A stretch of DNA of 64,000 nucleotides from Sulfurimicrobium sp964384915. GTDB taxonomy: Bacteria > Pseudomonadota > Gammaproteobacteria > Burkholderiales > Sulfuricellaceae. Of this stretch, positions 25,164-35,100 are shown one piece after another; positions within the stretch are counted from its first letter, which is position 1; each line of letters begins with the position of its first letter. The DNA lies in NCBI GenBank assembly GCA_964384915.1, contig CAYLMA010000007.1, positions 1 through 64,000 on the forward strand. The letters run 5' to 3'. The position numbers were made by a program, and so were the translations under genes. The notes beneath the pieces are model-generated. The model was not told the origin of the DNA. It saw only the letters and a program-made list of their open reading frames with translations, and made no database searches.

Positions 25164-27194
25164 TTAGTGTGCGGTCGCAGCTTCCGCGTTGATGCCGGTA
25201 TTCTGGCGCACGTAGAGTTCGTCCCACATGTCTTCGGCACGTTTGTCACGCGTCAGCAGAGAACCCAGAATGACCATCAGGAAGCCGAGCGGGATGGAAA
25301 TCAGGCCTGGGTTCTTGAGCTGGAAGAATGGCTTCTCCAGGCCCACCATGCTGGTGGTCTGTCCTTCCACTTTCTTCAGGTCTTCCTCGGCCTTCTTGAT
25401 GGATTTCTCCAGTCCGGCGATGTCCTTCTTCGCCTTCTCCAGGTCCTTCGCATCGGTCAGGGTTGGCAGTTTTTCCTGCAACTTGGCCAGCTTCTCGGGC
25501 GCACTTGGTTTGGCGGCCTGTTCGGGCTTGGCCGGCTCGGCTTTCTTGCAGCCGGACACGGCGAACAGTTCGCAGATGAAGCCGCCCTCGGCTGCCTGGG
25601 CCGGCTTGGCCGGCTGCGCGGCTTCACCCTCCAGCACCTTCTTGGCACCGCTGATCACGGCCTTGGGATAGGTCATGTTGGGGGAGATCATCACCAGCGC
25701 GATGGCGGTGATGGCGCCGACCAGCATGCCCATGATGATGCCGGTGGTGTTGCACTTCTTCCAGTACAGGGTGAGGAACACCGCCGGCAGGTTGGAGGAA
25801 GCCGCCACGGCGAAGGCCAGGGCTACCAGGTGGGCGACGTTCTGGCCCTTGGCGAGGATGCCGACGGTGATCGCCATGATGCCGACGATCACGGAGGACA
25901 CGCGCGCGGCCATCACCTGCTCCTGCGGCGTGGCATGTTCGCCACGGATCACGCCGACGTAGATGTCGTGCGCCATCGCGGAAGCGGCTGCCAGCACCAG
26001 GCCCGCGACCACGGCGACGATGGTGGCGAAGGCCACGGCGGCGACGAAGGCGAGGAAGAAGTTGCCGAGCATGGAATCTGCGCCGCCGCCCAGGTATTGC
26101 GCCAGCAGCGGGCCGGCCATGTTGCCGCCGGCGTCGACCGCGACGATGTTGGCCGGGCCGACCAGCATCGCGGCACCGGTGCCGAGGAACAGGGTCAGCA
26201 CGTAGAAGCCGCCGATGATGCCCATGGCCCAGATCACCGAAACGCGCGCGGCCTGAGCCGTCGGCACGGTGAAGAAGCGCATCAGGATGTGCGGCATGCC
26301 GGCCGTGCCGAGCACTAGGGCCATGCCCAAGGAGATCTGGTCGATCGGGTTCTTCAAGAAGAGGCCGGGCTCAAGGAAGCGCTGGCCCAGTTCCTCCGGC
26401 GTCATGGTGGCGGCCTTGTCGCCCAGCAGCTTGGCAACCTGGCCCTGCACCTTGGAGTCGCCCACCACGGCTTGCAGGTAATCCGGCAGGCTGAAGCCAT
26501 ATGGCGCCCACACGAACATCACCAGCAGGATGGAGGCGGTCACCAGCAGCACGGCCTTGATGATCTGCACCCAGGTGGTGGCCTTCATGCCGCCGAACAC
26601 CACGTAGGCCAGCATCAGCACGCCGACGCCGATCACCGAGATTTCATAGTCGATGCCGATCAGGGTCTTGATCAGCACGCCGCCGCCGACCATCTGCGCG
26701 GTCAGGTAGAAGGTGGAAACAGTGATGGTGGACAGCGCCGCGACGGTCTTGGTCTTCTTCGGATCGTTGCGGAACGCCAGGATGTCGCCCATGGTGTACT
26801 TGCCGATGTTGCGGCAAGGCTCGGCGATCACCAGCAGCACGGTGATGTAAGCCACCAGCCAGCCCACCGAGTACATGAAGCCGTCGTAGCCATAGAGCGA
26901 GATCAGGCCGGCAATCCCTAGGAAGGAAGCGGCCGACAGGTAGTCGCCGGCGATCGCCCAGCCGTTCTGGATGCCGGTCACCGAGCGGCCTGCGGCGTAA
27001 AATTCGGAGGTGGTGTGCGTGGTGCGCGCCGCCCAGAAGGTCACCGCCATGGTGATGGCGATGATCACGCCGAACACCGCGAAGGTCATCCACTTGAACT
27101 CGTCGGCCACCGCGCCGCCGCCCGCCGCGAAGGCGGAGCCGCTGGCCAGCAGCGCAGCGGCGGAAAGGGCGAATTTGTTATAGCTAGGGTTCAT
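25164..27194 (-). CDS. actP: Cation/acetate symporter ActP with C-terminal charged insertion
   Basis: A 676-residue SSS-family transporter starting MNPSYNKFALSAAALLASGS, with a signal-like first segment as in ActP. Core motifs include AIAGDYLSAASFLGIAGLIS and GTAGMPHILMRFFTVP. It imports acetate and related short carboxylates. Residues about 515-625 hold an Ala/Pro/Lys-rich hydrophilic stretch (KKVLEGEAAQPAKPAQAAEG and later LEKAKKDIAGLEKSIKKAE, probably coiled-coil) that is not part of standard ActP. The ATG at 27194 is preferred over an upstream frame extension that overlaps the DUF485 gene. It is 1 bp from the DUF485 stop. Confidence 0.9.
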   Translation of the reverse strand: MNPSYNKFALSAAALLASGSAFAAGGGAVADEFKWMTFAVFGVIIAITMAVTFWAARTTHTTSEFYAAGRSVTGIQNGWAIAGDYLSAASFLGIAGLISLYGYDGFMYSVGWLVAYITVLLVIAEPCRNIGKYTMGDILAFRNDPKKTKTVAALSTITVSTFYLTAQMVGGGVLIKTLIGIDYEISVIGVGVLMLAYVVFGGMKATTWVQIIKAVLLVTASILLVMFVWAPYGFSLPDYLQAVVGDSKVQGQVAKLLGDKAATMTPEELGQRFLEPGLFLKNPIDQISLGMALVLGTAGMPHILMRFFTVPTAQAARVSVIWAMGIIGGFYVLTLFLGTGAAMLVGPANIVAVDAGGNMAGPLLAQYLGGGADSMLGNFFLAFVAAVAFATIVAVVAGLVLAAASAMAHDIYVGVIRGEHATPQEQVMAARVSSVIVGIMAITVGILAKGQNVAHLVALAFAVAASSNLPAVFLTLYWKKCNTTGIIMGMLVGAITAIALVMISPNMTYPKAVISGAKKVLEGEAAQPAKPAQAAEGGFICELFAVSGCKKAEPAKPEQAAKPSAPEKLAKLQEKLPTLTDAKDLEKAKKDIAGLEKSIKKAEEDLKKVEGQTTSMVGLEKPFFQLKNPGLISIPLGFLMVILGSLLTRDKRAEDMWDELYVRQNTGINAEAATAH

Positions 27195-27195
27195 G

Positions 27196-27516
27196 TCAGG
27201 CTCCCATCTTGTGCGCGTCGTTGATGATTTCCTGAGCCATGGTGTCGAATTCGGCATTGGCCTTCTTCGAGTAGACCCAGGCAATGGTCCAGGCCACCAC
27301 GAACTCCGACAGCGCGAACAGGATGCCGACGTTGACCACGCCCCATACCTTGATCTTGAACAGATCCTGGAAATAGGCCGCGCCGATCGGCAGCATGAAG
27401 TAATAAATCACCGAAATGATCATCAGACCCCACAGGAATGTGGTTTTCTTGCGGTGCAAAGCCTGGAAGCGCGGATCGGCATCGATCGCGGCCCAGTTCA
27501 TCTCGCGTTTGGACAT
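27196..27516 (-). CDS. DUF485 (YjcH-type) membrane protein
   Basis: A 106-residue protein with two membrane helices (about 27-47 and 60-82), containing FQALHRKKTTFLWGLMIISV, typical of DUF485. YjcH is the usual upstream partner of ActP and probably an accessory subunit. The stop is separated from the actP ATG by one base. The promoter must lie in the 106-bp gap shared with the divergent response regulator. Confidence 0.9.
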   Translation of the reverse strand: MSKREMNWAAIDADPRFQALHRKKTTFLWGLMIISVIYYFMLPIGAAYFQDLFKIKVWGVVNVGILFALSEFVVAWTIAWVYSKKANAEFDTMAQEIINDAHKMGA

Positions 27517-27622
27517 TTCTTGTTCCCCAATTAAAATTGTTTTCCAGCAGGCAATCGGCTATAACTGGTCCTCTCCCGCCTTACCCTGAACCTTACCGCC
27601 GCGGCCTTACACAAACCTTACA

Positions 27623-28297
<675 letters not shown>

Positions 28298-28368
28298 CGT
28301 GCATGGCAAATTACCCCCCAGAATCATGGATCAAGTGAAAGGTGAAACCGCTTGGGCTTCGCCCTTGC

Positions 28369-28427
28369 TGTGAAGCGTGAAATGTAAAAGGTGTCTCAGC
28401 AGATGTTTTTTACTTTTCACGCTTCAC
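28369..28427. repeat. Inverted repeat between response regulator and kinase genes
   Basis: TGTGAAGCGTGAAATGTAAA (from 28369) pairs with the complementary TTTTACTTTTCACGCTTCAC (to about 28426), with one mismatch and about 17 nt between. A further TTCACGCTTCAC copy follows near 28449. The hairpin could reduce kinase expression relative to the regulator. Confidence 0.6.
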
Positions 28428-28497
28428 AAACAAAGCGTAGCGAGTGAATTCACGCTTCACAAAACTGTTTCACGTTAAGGACAGATACGGACCCATC

Positions 28498-29886
28498 ATG
28501 GAAGAAGACGTTCTCTCCCTCCGCGACCACCTCATGAACTGGCTGCTGACGCCGCTGTTCGTGCTGTGGCTGTTCAGCACCGTGGCCGGATACGTCGCCA
28601 CGCTCAACTACGCCAACCAGCCCTACGACCTGGCACTGCTGGAGCGGGCGCAATCGGTGGCGGCGCAGATGCGGCTGGGAAGCGGCCAGGAACGCTTCGA
28701 CATCACGCCTGCCCTGCCGGATGGCAGCGACCCCGGCATGCCGGACCGGGTATATTTCGCCGTCAGCGATGCGGACGGAAAAATGCTGGCCGGCAACGCC
28801 GACCTCGGGCGCCCCCTCTCCCACCGCAGCGGGAAAAGCGGGCCGCTGTTCAGCAACACCGAGCGCGAAGGGGGGAAAAACCGCATGGTGAGCCTGGTTT
28901 ATCCGGGCGCCTCCCCCGCCCGGCCCTTGCAGCTCCACATGTCGGAAACCATACACCAGCGCCAGGCGCTGATCCGCGGCATTTTCGCCAACATCGTGAT
29001 CCCCCAGCTGCTGCTCATCGTGATAGCCGTGGCAGCAGTGTGGTATGCCCTGAAACAGGGATTATTGCCGCTCGAGCGCCTGCGCCGGGAGGTGGCGCAC
29101 CGCCGGCGCGACGATCTGAGCGAACTGGATGAAGCCAGGGCGCCCGAGGAAGTCCGGCCGCTGATCCGTGCCGTGAACGATCTGCTGGCGCGCCTCAAGC
29201 AGGTGATGCTGGCCCAGCAGCGCTTCGTTGCCGACGCCGCCCACCAGTTGCGCACCCCCTTTGCCGGCCTGACCACCCAGGCCGAACTGGCGCTGCGCGA
29301 GCCCGAAATGGAGCGCAAGCAGCATGCCCTGACGCAGATCCTCTCCAGCGCCGAACGCGGCAGCCATCTGGTGAACCAATTGCTGGCCTTGGCGCGCAAC
29401 GAGCCGGGCGGACAGGGGGTGGAAACCTTCTCCCCGCTCGACCTCAACCGGCTCGCGCAGGAATGCGCCATGCGCTGGGTGCCACGGGCGCTGGAAAAAA
29501 ACATCGACCTGGGCTTCGAGGATATTCCTCGCCTCGCGCCTTTGCGCGGCGATGCGGCCAGCCTCACCGAAATGCTCAACAACCTGCTCGACAACGCCAT
29601 TCGCTATACCCAGGCCGGCGGGCATATCACCGTCGCGGTGGATTACGAGCATGGCGGGGCGGTGCTGCGCGTGGAAGACAACGGCCCCGGCATCCCGCCG
29701 GAGCACCGCGAGCGCGTGTTCGAACGGTTCTACCGCGTGCTCGGCAGCGGCCAGAGCGGCAGCGGGCTGGGGCTGGCCATCGTGGCGGAAGTGGCGAAGC
29801 GCCACGGCGCCACGATCAGCCTGGATGAGGGGCAGGATGGAACGGGAACGCGGGTGAGCATTCGTTTCCCCCACCACATAAGCTAA
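28498..29886 (+). CDS. Sensor histidine kinase
   Basis: From the ATG at 28498 (MEEDVLSLRDHLMNW) the protein is 462 residues. Two membrane helices (about 14-35 and 165-185) flank a periplasmic sensor region of about 130 residues. HAMP-like sequence precedes the H-box (FVADAAHQLRTPFAGL). The catalytic domain has an N-box (NNLLDNAIRYT), DNGPGIPPEH and GSGLGLAIV. It should phosphorylate the OmpR-type regulator upstream. The ligand is unknown; carboxylates are a guess from context. Its stop overlaps the stop of the convergent DUF294 gene. Confidence 0.88.
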   Translation: MEEDVLSLRDHLMNWLLTPLFVLWLFSTVAGYVATLNYANQPYDLALLERAQSVAAQMRLGSGQERFDITPALPDGSDPGMPDRVYFAVSDADGKMLAGNADLGRPLSHRSGKSGPLFSNTEREGGKNRMVSLVYPGASPARPLQLHMSETIHQRQALIRGIFANIVIPQLLLIVIAVAAVWYALKQGLLPLERLRREVAHRRRDDLSELDEARAPEEVRPLIRAVNDLLARLKQVMLAQQRFVADAAHQLRTPFAGLTTQAELALREPEMERKQHALTQILSSAERGSHLVNQLLALARNEPGGQGVETFSPLDLNRLAQECAMRWVPRALEKNIDLGFEDIPRLAPLRGDAASLTEMLNNLLDNAIRYTQAGGHITVAVDYEHGGAVLRVEDNGPGIPPEHRERVFERFYRVLGSGQSGSGLGLAIVAEVAKRHGATISLDEGQDGTGTRVSIRFPHHIS

Positions 29887-31784
29887 AAACTGAAATACTT
29901 CTCCATGACGGCTTGCAGCTTGCGCGCCTGGCGGAAGGCTTCCTTGAGGATGCGCCGGTCCAGGTTGTTCAGGCTGTCCGGATTGACCCGGTTGGACAGC
30001 GTGGCGCCCGCCTCGCACTGCTCGTGCTGCAGGCGCAGGCGCAACAACTGGAGGTAAAGAAAGGCGTCGATCCAGCCCTCCACATCGTGCCCTTTCATAT
30101 CCCAGGCTTCCCCGGCGGCGCGCAGGCGGCGGATGGTGGAGGTTTCACCGCTGCCGGCGGCCAGGCTGAAGATGCGCGCGGCATCGACGAAGGGCGAGAC
30201 GCCGTTGAACTTCAGGTCCAGCGTGCCGCCGTCCACCACGAAATCGCGCACCATCCCCAGCGGCGGACGGTTGCCCAGGGCGTTCTGCACCATGTGCCTG
30301 AGGAACAGGCGGTTATCCTTGATCCTGGCGTTGAGCCACGCGCGCAACTCGTGCGCCAGCTCATGGCAGCCCCACAAGGGGCGGAAATCGAAAAAAATGG
30401 TGGCATTCAGCAGCACCGGCGCATCGCCGCGGTGCATCCATTCTGAGAAAGTCCCCTTCCACTCCTCCAGGGAGAGGCACCACTTCGGGTTGGAGGCCAT
30501 GACGTTTCCCTTGCACAAGGGGAAGCCGCAGGCGTCCAGCGCCGCGTTGATGCGCTCCGCCAGCGGCAGCAGCACGCTCCGCATCTCGTCCGCGCTCTTG
30601 CCCTCTGGGACCCGGAAGATGATCCCGTTGTCCTGGTCGGTGTTGAGCGTCTGCTCGAAGCGCCCTTCGCTGCCCAGGGCGAGCCAGCAGATTTCCATGC
30701 CCTGCCCGTCAAGACCCTGCGCCTGGCATTCCAGTTCGATCAGCCGCTGCGTGAGCAGGTCGTTGAGCGTGGAGATGAATTGCGTCAACTGTTCCGCCGC
30801 TACCCCCTGGGCGAGCATGTTGTGCGCGAGCTGGCGGATGTCCTGCGCGCTTTGCTTGAGCTGGTCCACGCTCTGGCTGCTGCGGATGGCGCTGCTGATT
30901 TGCCGCAAGCCCACTCGCTGCAGGGTGAAGAGGTCTTTTTCCGAGATGATGCCGATCAGTTTGTCCTGTTCGGTCACCAGGACGTGCCGGATGCCTTGCC
31001 GCGCCATGGCCAGCGCCGCTTCGTACGCCAGCGCCTGGGGCGGCAGGGTACAAAGCCCGGTGCTCATGATGCCGATGATGGGCTGCTCAAGGTCGGCGCC
31101 GGGCAGGGCGACCCGGTTGAGCACGTCGTGCAGGGTGAAGATGCCCACCGGGCGCTCGTCTTCCACGGCGATCATGGCGCCGATGCCGAGGTCGTGCAGG
31201 GTTTGCAGGACCGCCCGGATGGGGGTGGACGGCGCGCAGGTGACGGGCTCGCGCCGGAGGATGGCACTGAGCGGGCTGTTCATGGATTGCTGCGCGCTGC
31301 TGGTCTGGGCGTATTGCGCCTGGATGATGTGCTTGGATTGCTCCAGCAGGTTGGCGATGCGCCGCGTGCAGAAGTCGTGGAAGGCCGCGCTTTGCCGCGT
31401 GAGCTGGTGGAAGTCCGCCGCGCCCAGTTCGTAGCAGAAGAGGTCGTCGCGCGCGCGGTAGGTGCTGGTGACCGGGCGCTTGGAGAGCAGGGCCCCCAGG
31501 GGGAAGCATTCGCCTTCGTGCAGTTCGAGCCAGGCGCTGTCGTCCTGCGCCTGCACCACGCCCTGCTCGCCTTGCACCACGCCCTGCTTGATGATGTAGA
31601 AGGTGCGCGCTTCGCCCTGCTCGGGCGAAAGCACAATTTCACCCTTGGCGTAGTAGCCGATCTGAAGGCGGCCAGACAGCCATTCCAGGTCAGTACGATC
31701 CATCCGGTCAAACGGCGCGAAGCGGATCAGGTGGTCAAGCGTGGCCTGGACCGGGGCATTGGGGGCTGCGCTTGGATGGCTCAT
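29883..31784 (-). CDS. Cyclic-nucleotide-binding/CBS/DUF294 protein, copy 2
   Basis: A 633-residue paralogue of the protein at 21270-23162, with the same order: cNMP-binding-like, CBS pair, DUF294 nucleotidyltransferase-like domain and DUF294 C-terminal domain. The first 20 residues and parts of the last 200 differ from copy 1. The central region from RFAPFDRMDRTDLEWLSG to the lysine-rich SLEEWKGTFSEW segment is essentially identical. The start at 31784 has AGGA 4-5 nt upstream. It is convergent with the histidine kinase gene. Confidence 0.87.
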   Translation of the reverse strand: MSHPSAAPNAPVQATLDHLIRFAPFDRMDRTDLEWLSGRLQIGYYAKGEIVLSPEQGEARTFYIIKQGVVQGEQGVVQAQDDSAWLELHEGECFPLGALLSKRPVTSTYRARDDLFCYELGAADFHQLTRQSAAFHDFCTRRIANLLEQSKHIIQAQYAQTSSAQQSMNSPLSAILRREPVTCAPSTPIRAVLQTLHDLGIGAMIAVEDERPVGIFTLHDVLNRVALPGADLEQPIIGIMSTGLCTLPPQALAYEAALAMARQGIRHVLVTEQDKLIGIISEKDLFTLQRVGLRQISSAIRSSQSVDQLKQSAQDIRQLAHNMLAQGVAAEQLTQFISTLNDLLTQRLIELECQAQGLDGQGMEICWLALGSEGRFEQTLNTDQDNGIIFRVPEGKSADEMRSVLLPLAERINAALDACGFPLCKGNVMASNPKWCLSLEEWKGTFSEWMHRGDAPVLLNATIFFDFRPLWGCHELAHELRAWLNARIKDNRLFLRHMVQNALGNRPPLGMVRDFVVDGGTLDLKFNGVSPFVDAARIFSLAAGSGETSTIRRLRAAGEAWDMKGHDVEGWIDAFLYLQLLRLRLQHEQCEAGATLSNRVNPDSLNNLDRRILKEAFRQARKLQAVMEKYFSF

Positions 31785-32183
31785 AAAATCCTCACTGGAA
31801 ACCGGGAACTCATCATAGGTCTACCGCACTGAATTCGTCAAAAATCTGGGGGCGCGCCTGGCAGGCAAAAAAGAAGCCCTTCGCCATCAAGTGCGCCTCC
31901 CCATCATTTGTTTTCCTCGTCCATGGCCCGTTTCAGCATCTCGCCCCCAGGAAGGCTGGGCGCGCGGGGGGGGGCGACCAGCAGCGCCGACGCACCGCCC
32001 GGCAGGGGTCGACTGCCGCGACAGCGGCGCTGAAAATATGGGAGAGAATCGATTGCGGCGTTCCTTTTGCCGCATCCTCAAGCCTTTTTCTGCCAGGCCC
32101 ATGCATTGCCTGTGTAAAAAACCCGTTGACGCATGCCATAATCATTTACCCGTTTATCATCAACAAAAATCCCGGAGACCCCC
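31785..32183. other. Intergenic region before the alpha-2-macroglobulin gene
   Basis: No gene is supported in 399 bp. A nested hairpin lies at 31982-32032 (outer arms CAGCGCCG/CGGCGCTG, inner GGCAG/CTGCC), and a run of nine G residues is near 31967. The promoter for the downstream operon should be in the last 100 bp, where the DNA becomes AT-rich. A Shine-Dalgarno (GGAG) precedes the ATG at 32184. Confidence 0.5.
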
Positions 32184-35100
32184 ATGAAGCTGCCGCACTT
32201 TGCCAGACGTGGTTTTGGCCTGATCCCTCTGCTGGTGTTGATCGGCATGGCTGCAGCAGCAACGGTGCTGGTGGTGAAGCAGCCGTGGAAGGGCGAGGCG
32301 CTGGCCGATGCGGAGGGCAATTTCGCGCTGGTGGAGGTGGCCAACCGGGATCTCGATGGCTCGCCCGCGCTGGCCGCCACCTTCACCTTGCCGCTCGACC
32401 CGAAGCAATCCTACGATGAATTCGCGCAGGTTTTCGAAATGCCCGCGCGCGCGGGGGAAGCCCAGCCGCGCAACCAGGAAAGCGTGGATGAGGGCATGGA
32501 ACAGGAGGAAGCGCCCGACGGGGCCGGCACCGCGGTGAGCACCAGCGAGGAAGACGTGGCGGTCAAGGACGGCAAGCTGGTCAAGGGCTCCTGGGTGGTG
32601 GGGGAGAACCCGCGCCTGCTGTTCTTTCCGCACATCAAGCCGCAAACCCGTTACGTGGTGAAAATCGGCGCCGGCCTGCCGGCGCTGGGCGGCAAGAAAC
32701 TCGAAGCCGAGACCCGTTATTCGGTGCGCACCGCCGCGGTTTCGCCCGCCTATTATTTCGCCCGCCGCGGCATGGTGCTGCCCGCCAGACAGAACGGCGG
32801 CCTGCCGGTGGTGACGGTGAACGTGCCCGAGATCGACGTGCAGTTCCTGCGCGTCAAGCCGGACCAGTTGCCGCGCTTTCTCGACCGCGTCATCAGCGGC
32901 CCGCGCCCCGCCCCGCGCCAGCACGACGCCGACGGGGAAGGCGATTACGAGGAATACGACTGGCGCGCCACCGACCTCAAGGGGGCGGTCAACAACTGGT
33001 CGCTGGATACCCTGCACAAGATGACCGAGAGCGTCTATGTCGGGCGCTTCCTCACCGAGCAGAAGGCCAACAGGCGCAACGTCACCTTCCTGCCGGTCGA
33101 GGACATCAAGGAATTGCGCGAGCCGGGCATCTACATCGCGGTGATGAGCCAGCCCAACCGCTTCCGCCACGATTACCAGGTCACCTATTTCTACGTCAGC
33201 GACCTGGGCCTGACTACACGCGTCTTCACCAAGGGCGCGGACGCCTACGTCAGCTCGCTGACCAGCGGCAAGGCCGTTTCCGGCGTGGAAGTGAGCTGGC
33301 TGGACGAGAACGCCAAGGTGCTGGCGCGCGCCGAGACCGACGGCGAAGGCCGCGCGCCATTTGCCGAACGGCCCGCCCAGGCGCGCGTGATCGTGGCGAA
33401 GAAGGGCGCGGAGCTGTCGCTCATCGCGCTCAAGGAGCCGGCGCTCGACCTTTCCGAATACGAGGTCAGCGGCCCGCCGGGCAAGCCCGTCAGCCTGTTC
33501 GCCTATTCCGGGCGCAACATCTACCGCCCCGGCGAAAGCTTCGACCTCTCCATCCTGGCGCGCGATTCCGATGGGCGGCCCATCCCCGCGCAGCCGGTGC
33601 AGGCCATCTTGAAGCGGCCGGACGGCAAGAGCCAGTTCACCGCGACCTGGCAGCCGGAGCAGAAGTTCGGCGGCTATTACCGCCACATCATCGAAATCCC
33701 CGGCGATGCGCCGACCGGCTTCTGGACCCTGGAATTGCGCGTGGACCCGGCGGACAAGCGGGCGACGACCAGCTTCCGCTTCGGCGTGGAAGAGTTCATG
33801 CCGGAACGCATGAAGCTGGACCTTTCCTCTCCCCAGAAAACCCTGCTTGTCGAGCAGCCCTTCAAGCTGGCGGTGCAGGGCGATTACCTCTACGGCGCGC
33901 CGGCGGCGGGCAACCGCCTGCTGGGCGTGGCGCAGTTCGAGCGCAACAAGAATCCCCTGGCGCAGAAGCTGCCCGGCTTCGAGTTCGGCGACAGCAACGA
34001 GGACAGCCAGAAGAAGCGCGTCGAGCTGGACGAAAGAACCCTGGACGACGCCGGCCATGCCGACATCGACATCGACCTCGGACCGGCCGGCGGCAAGCGC
34101 TCGCCCTATACCGTGCGCGCCACCCTGAGCCTGCTGGAAAGCGGCGGGCGGCCGGTGATCCGCAGCATCGAGCGCACCCTGTGGCCCGCCCCGGTGCTGG
34201 TGGGCATCCGCCCCCTGTTCATCGGGGATTACGCGCGCGAGGGCAGCATGGCGCAGTTCGAGGTGGTGCGCAGCGACGCCGAGGCCCGGCTGTTTGGCGC
34301 GAATGCGCTGCCGGTGCGCCTGTTCCGCGAAAACCGCGACTATTACTGGCGCTTCGACGACCAGCGCGGCTGGCATTCCGGCTTCGCCGAAAGCGACGAG
34401 CTGGTGGGCACCTACAAGGTCGACATTGCCAAGGGCGCGCGCGGCAAGCTGGGCGTGCCGGTCAAGTATGGCCGCTACCGCGTGGAAATCACCGATCCGG
34501 AAACCCAGCAGACCCTGAAATTCCGCTTCTACGCCGGCTGGAGCGCGCGCGCGGACGAAACCCAGGGCATACGCCCCGACCGCGTCGCGCTGAAGCTCGA
34601 CAAGCCCGCCTACAAGGAAGGCGAGAGCGCGCGCCTGACCCTGACGCCGCCGCACGCCGGCGAGGCGCTGGTGACCGTGGAAGCCGACAAGACCCTGTGG
34701 GTGAAACGCATTTCTGTCCCGCTCGACGGCGCCACGCTGGAGATTCCGATCAGCAAGGAATGGAAACGCCACGACCTGTACGTTTCCGCCGTGGTGCTGC
34801 GCCCCGGCAGCGAGGGCGAGAAGGTCACGCCGGCGCGCGCGCTGGGCCTGCTGCACCTGCCGCTGGAGCGCAATGAGCGCAAACTGGCCGCGACACTGGA
34901 AGCGCCCAAGAAGATGCTGCCCTCCACCCGCCTCAAGGTGCGCGTGAAAGTGCCGGAGGCCAAGGGGCAGCAGGCCGTGGTGACGCTCTCGGCGGTGGAC
35001 GTCGGCATACTCAACATCACCCGCTTCGCCACGCCGGACCCGTTCGGGCATTTCTTCGGCAAGCTGCGCTACGGCGCCGACATGTATGACGTCTACGGCA

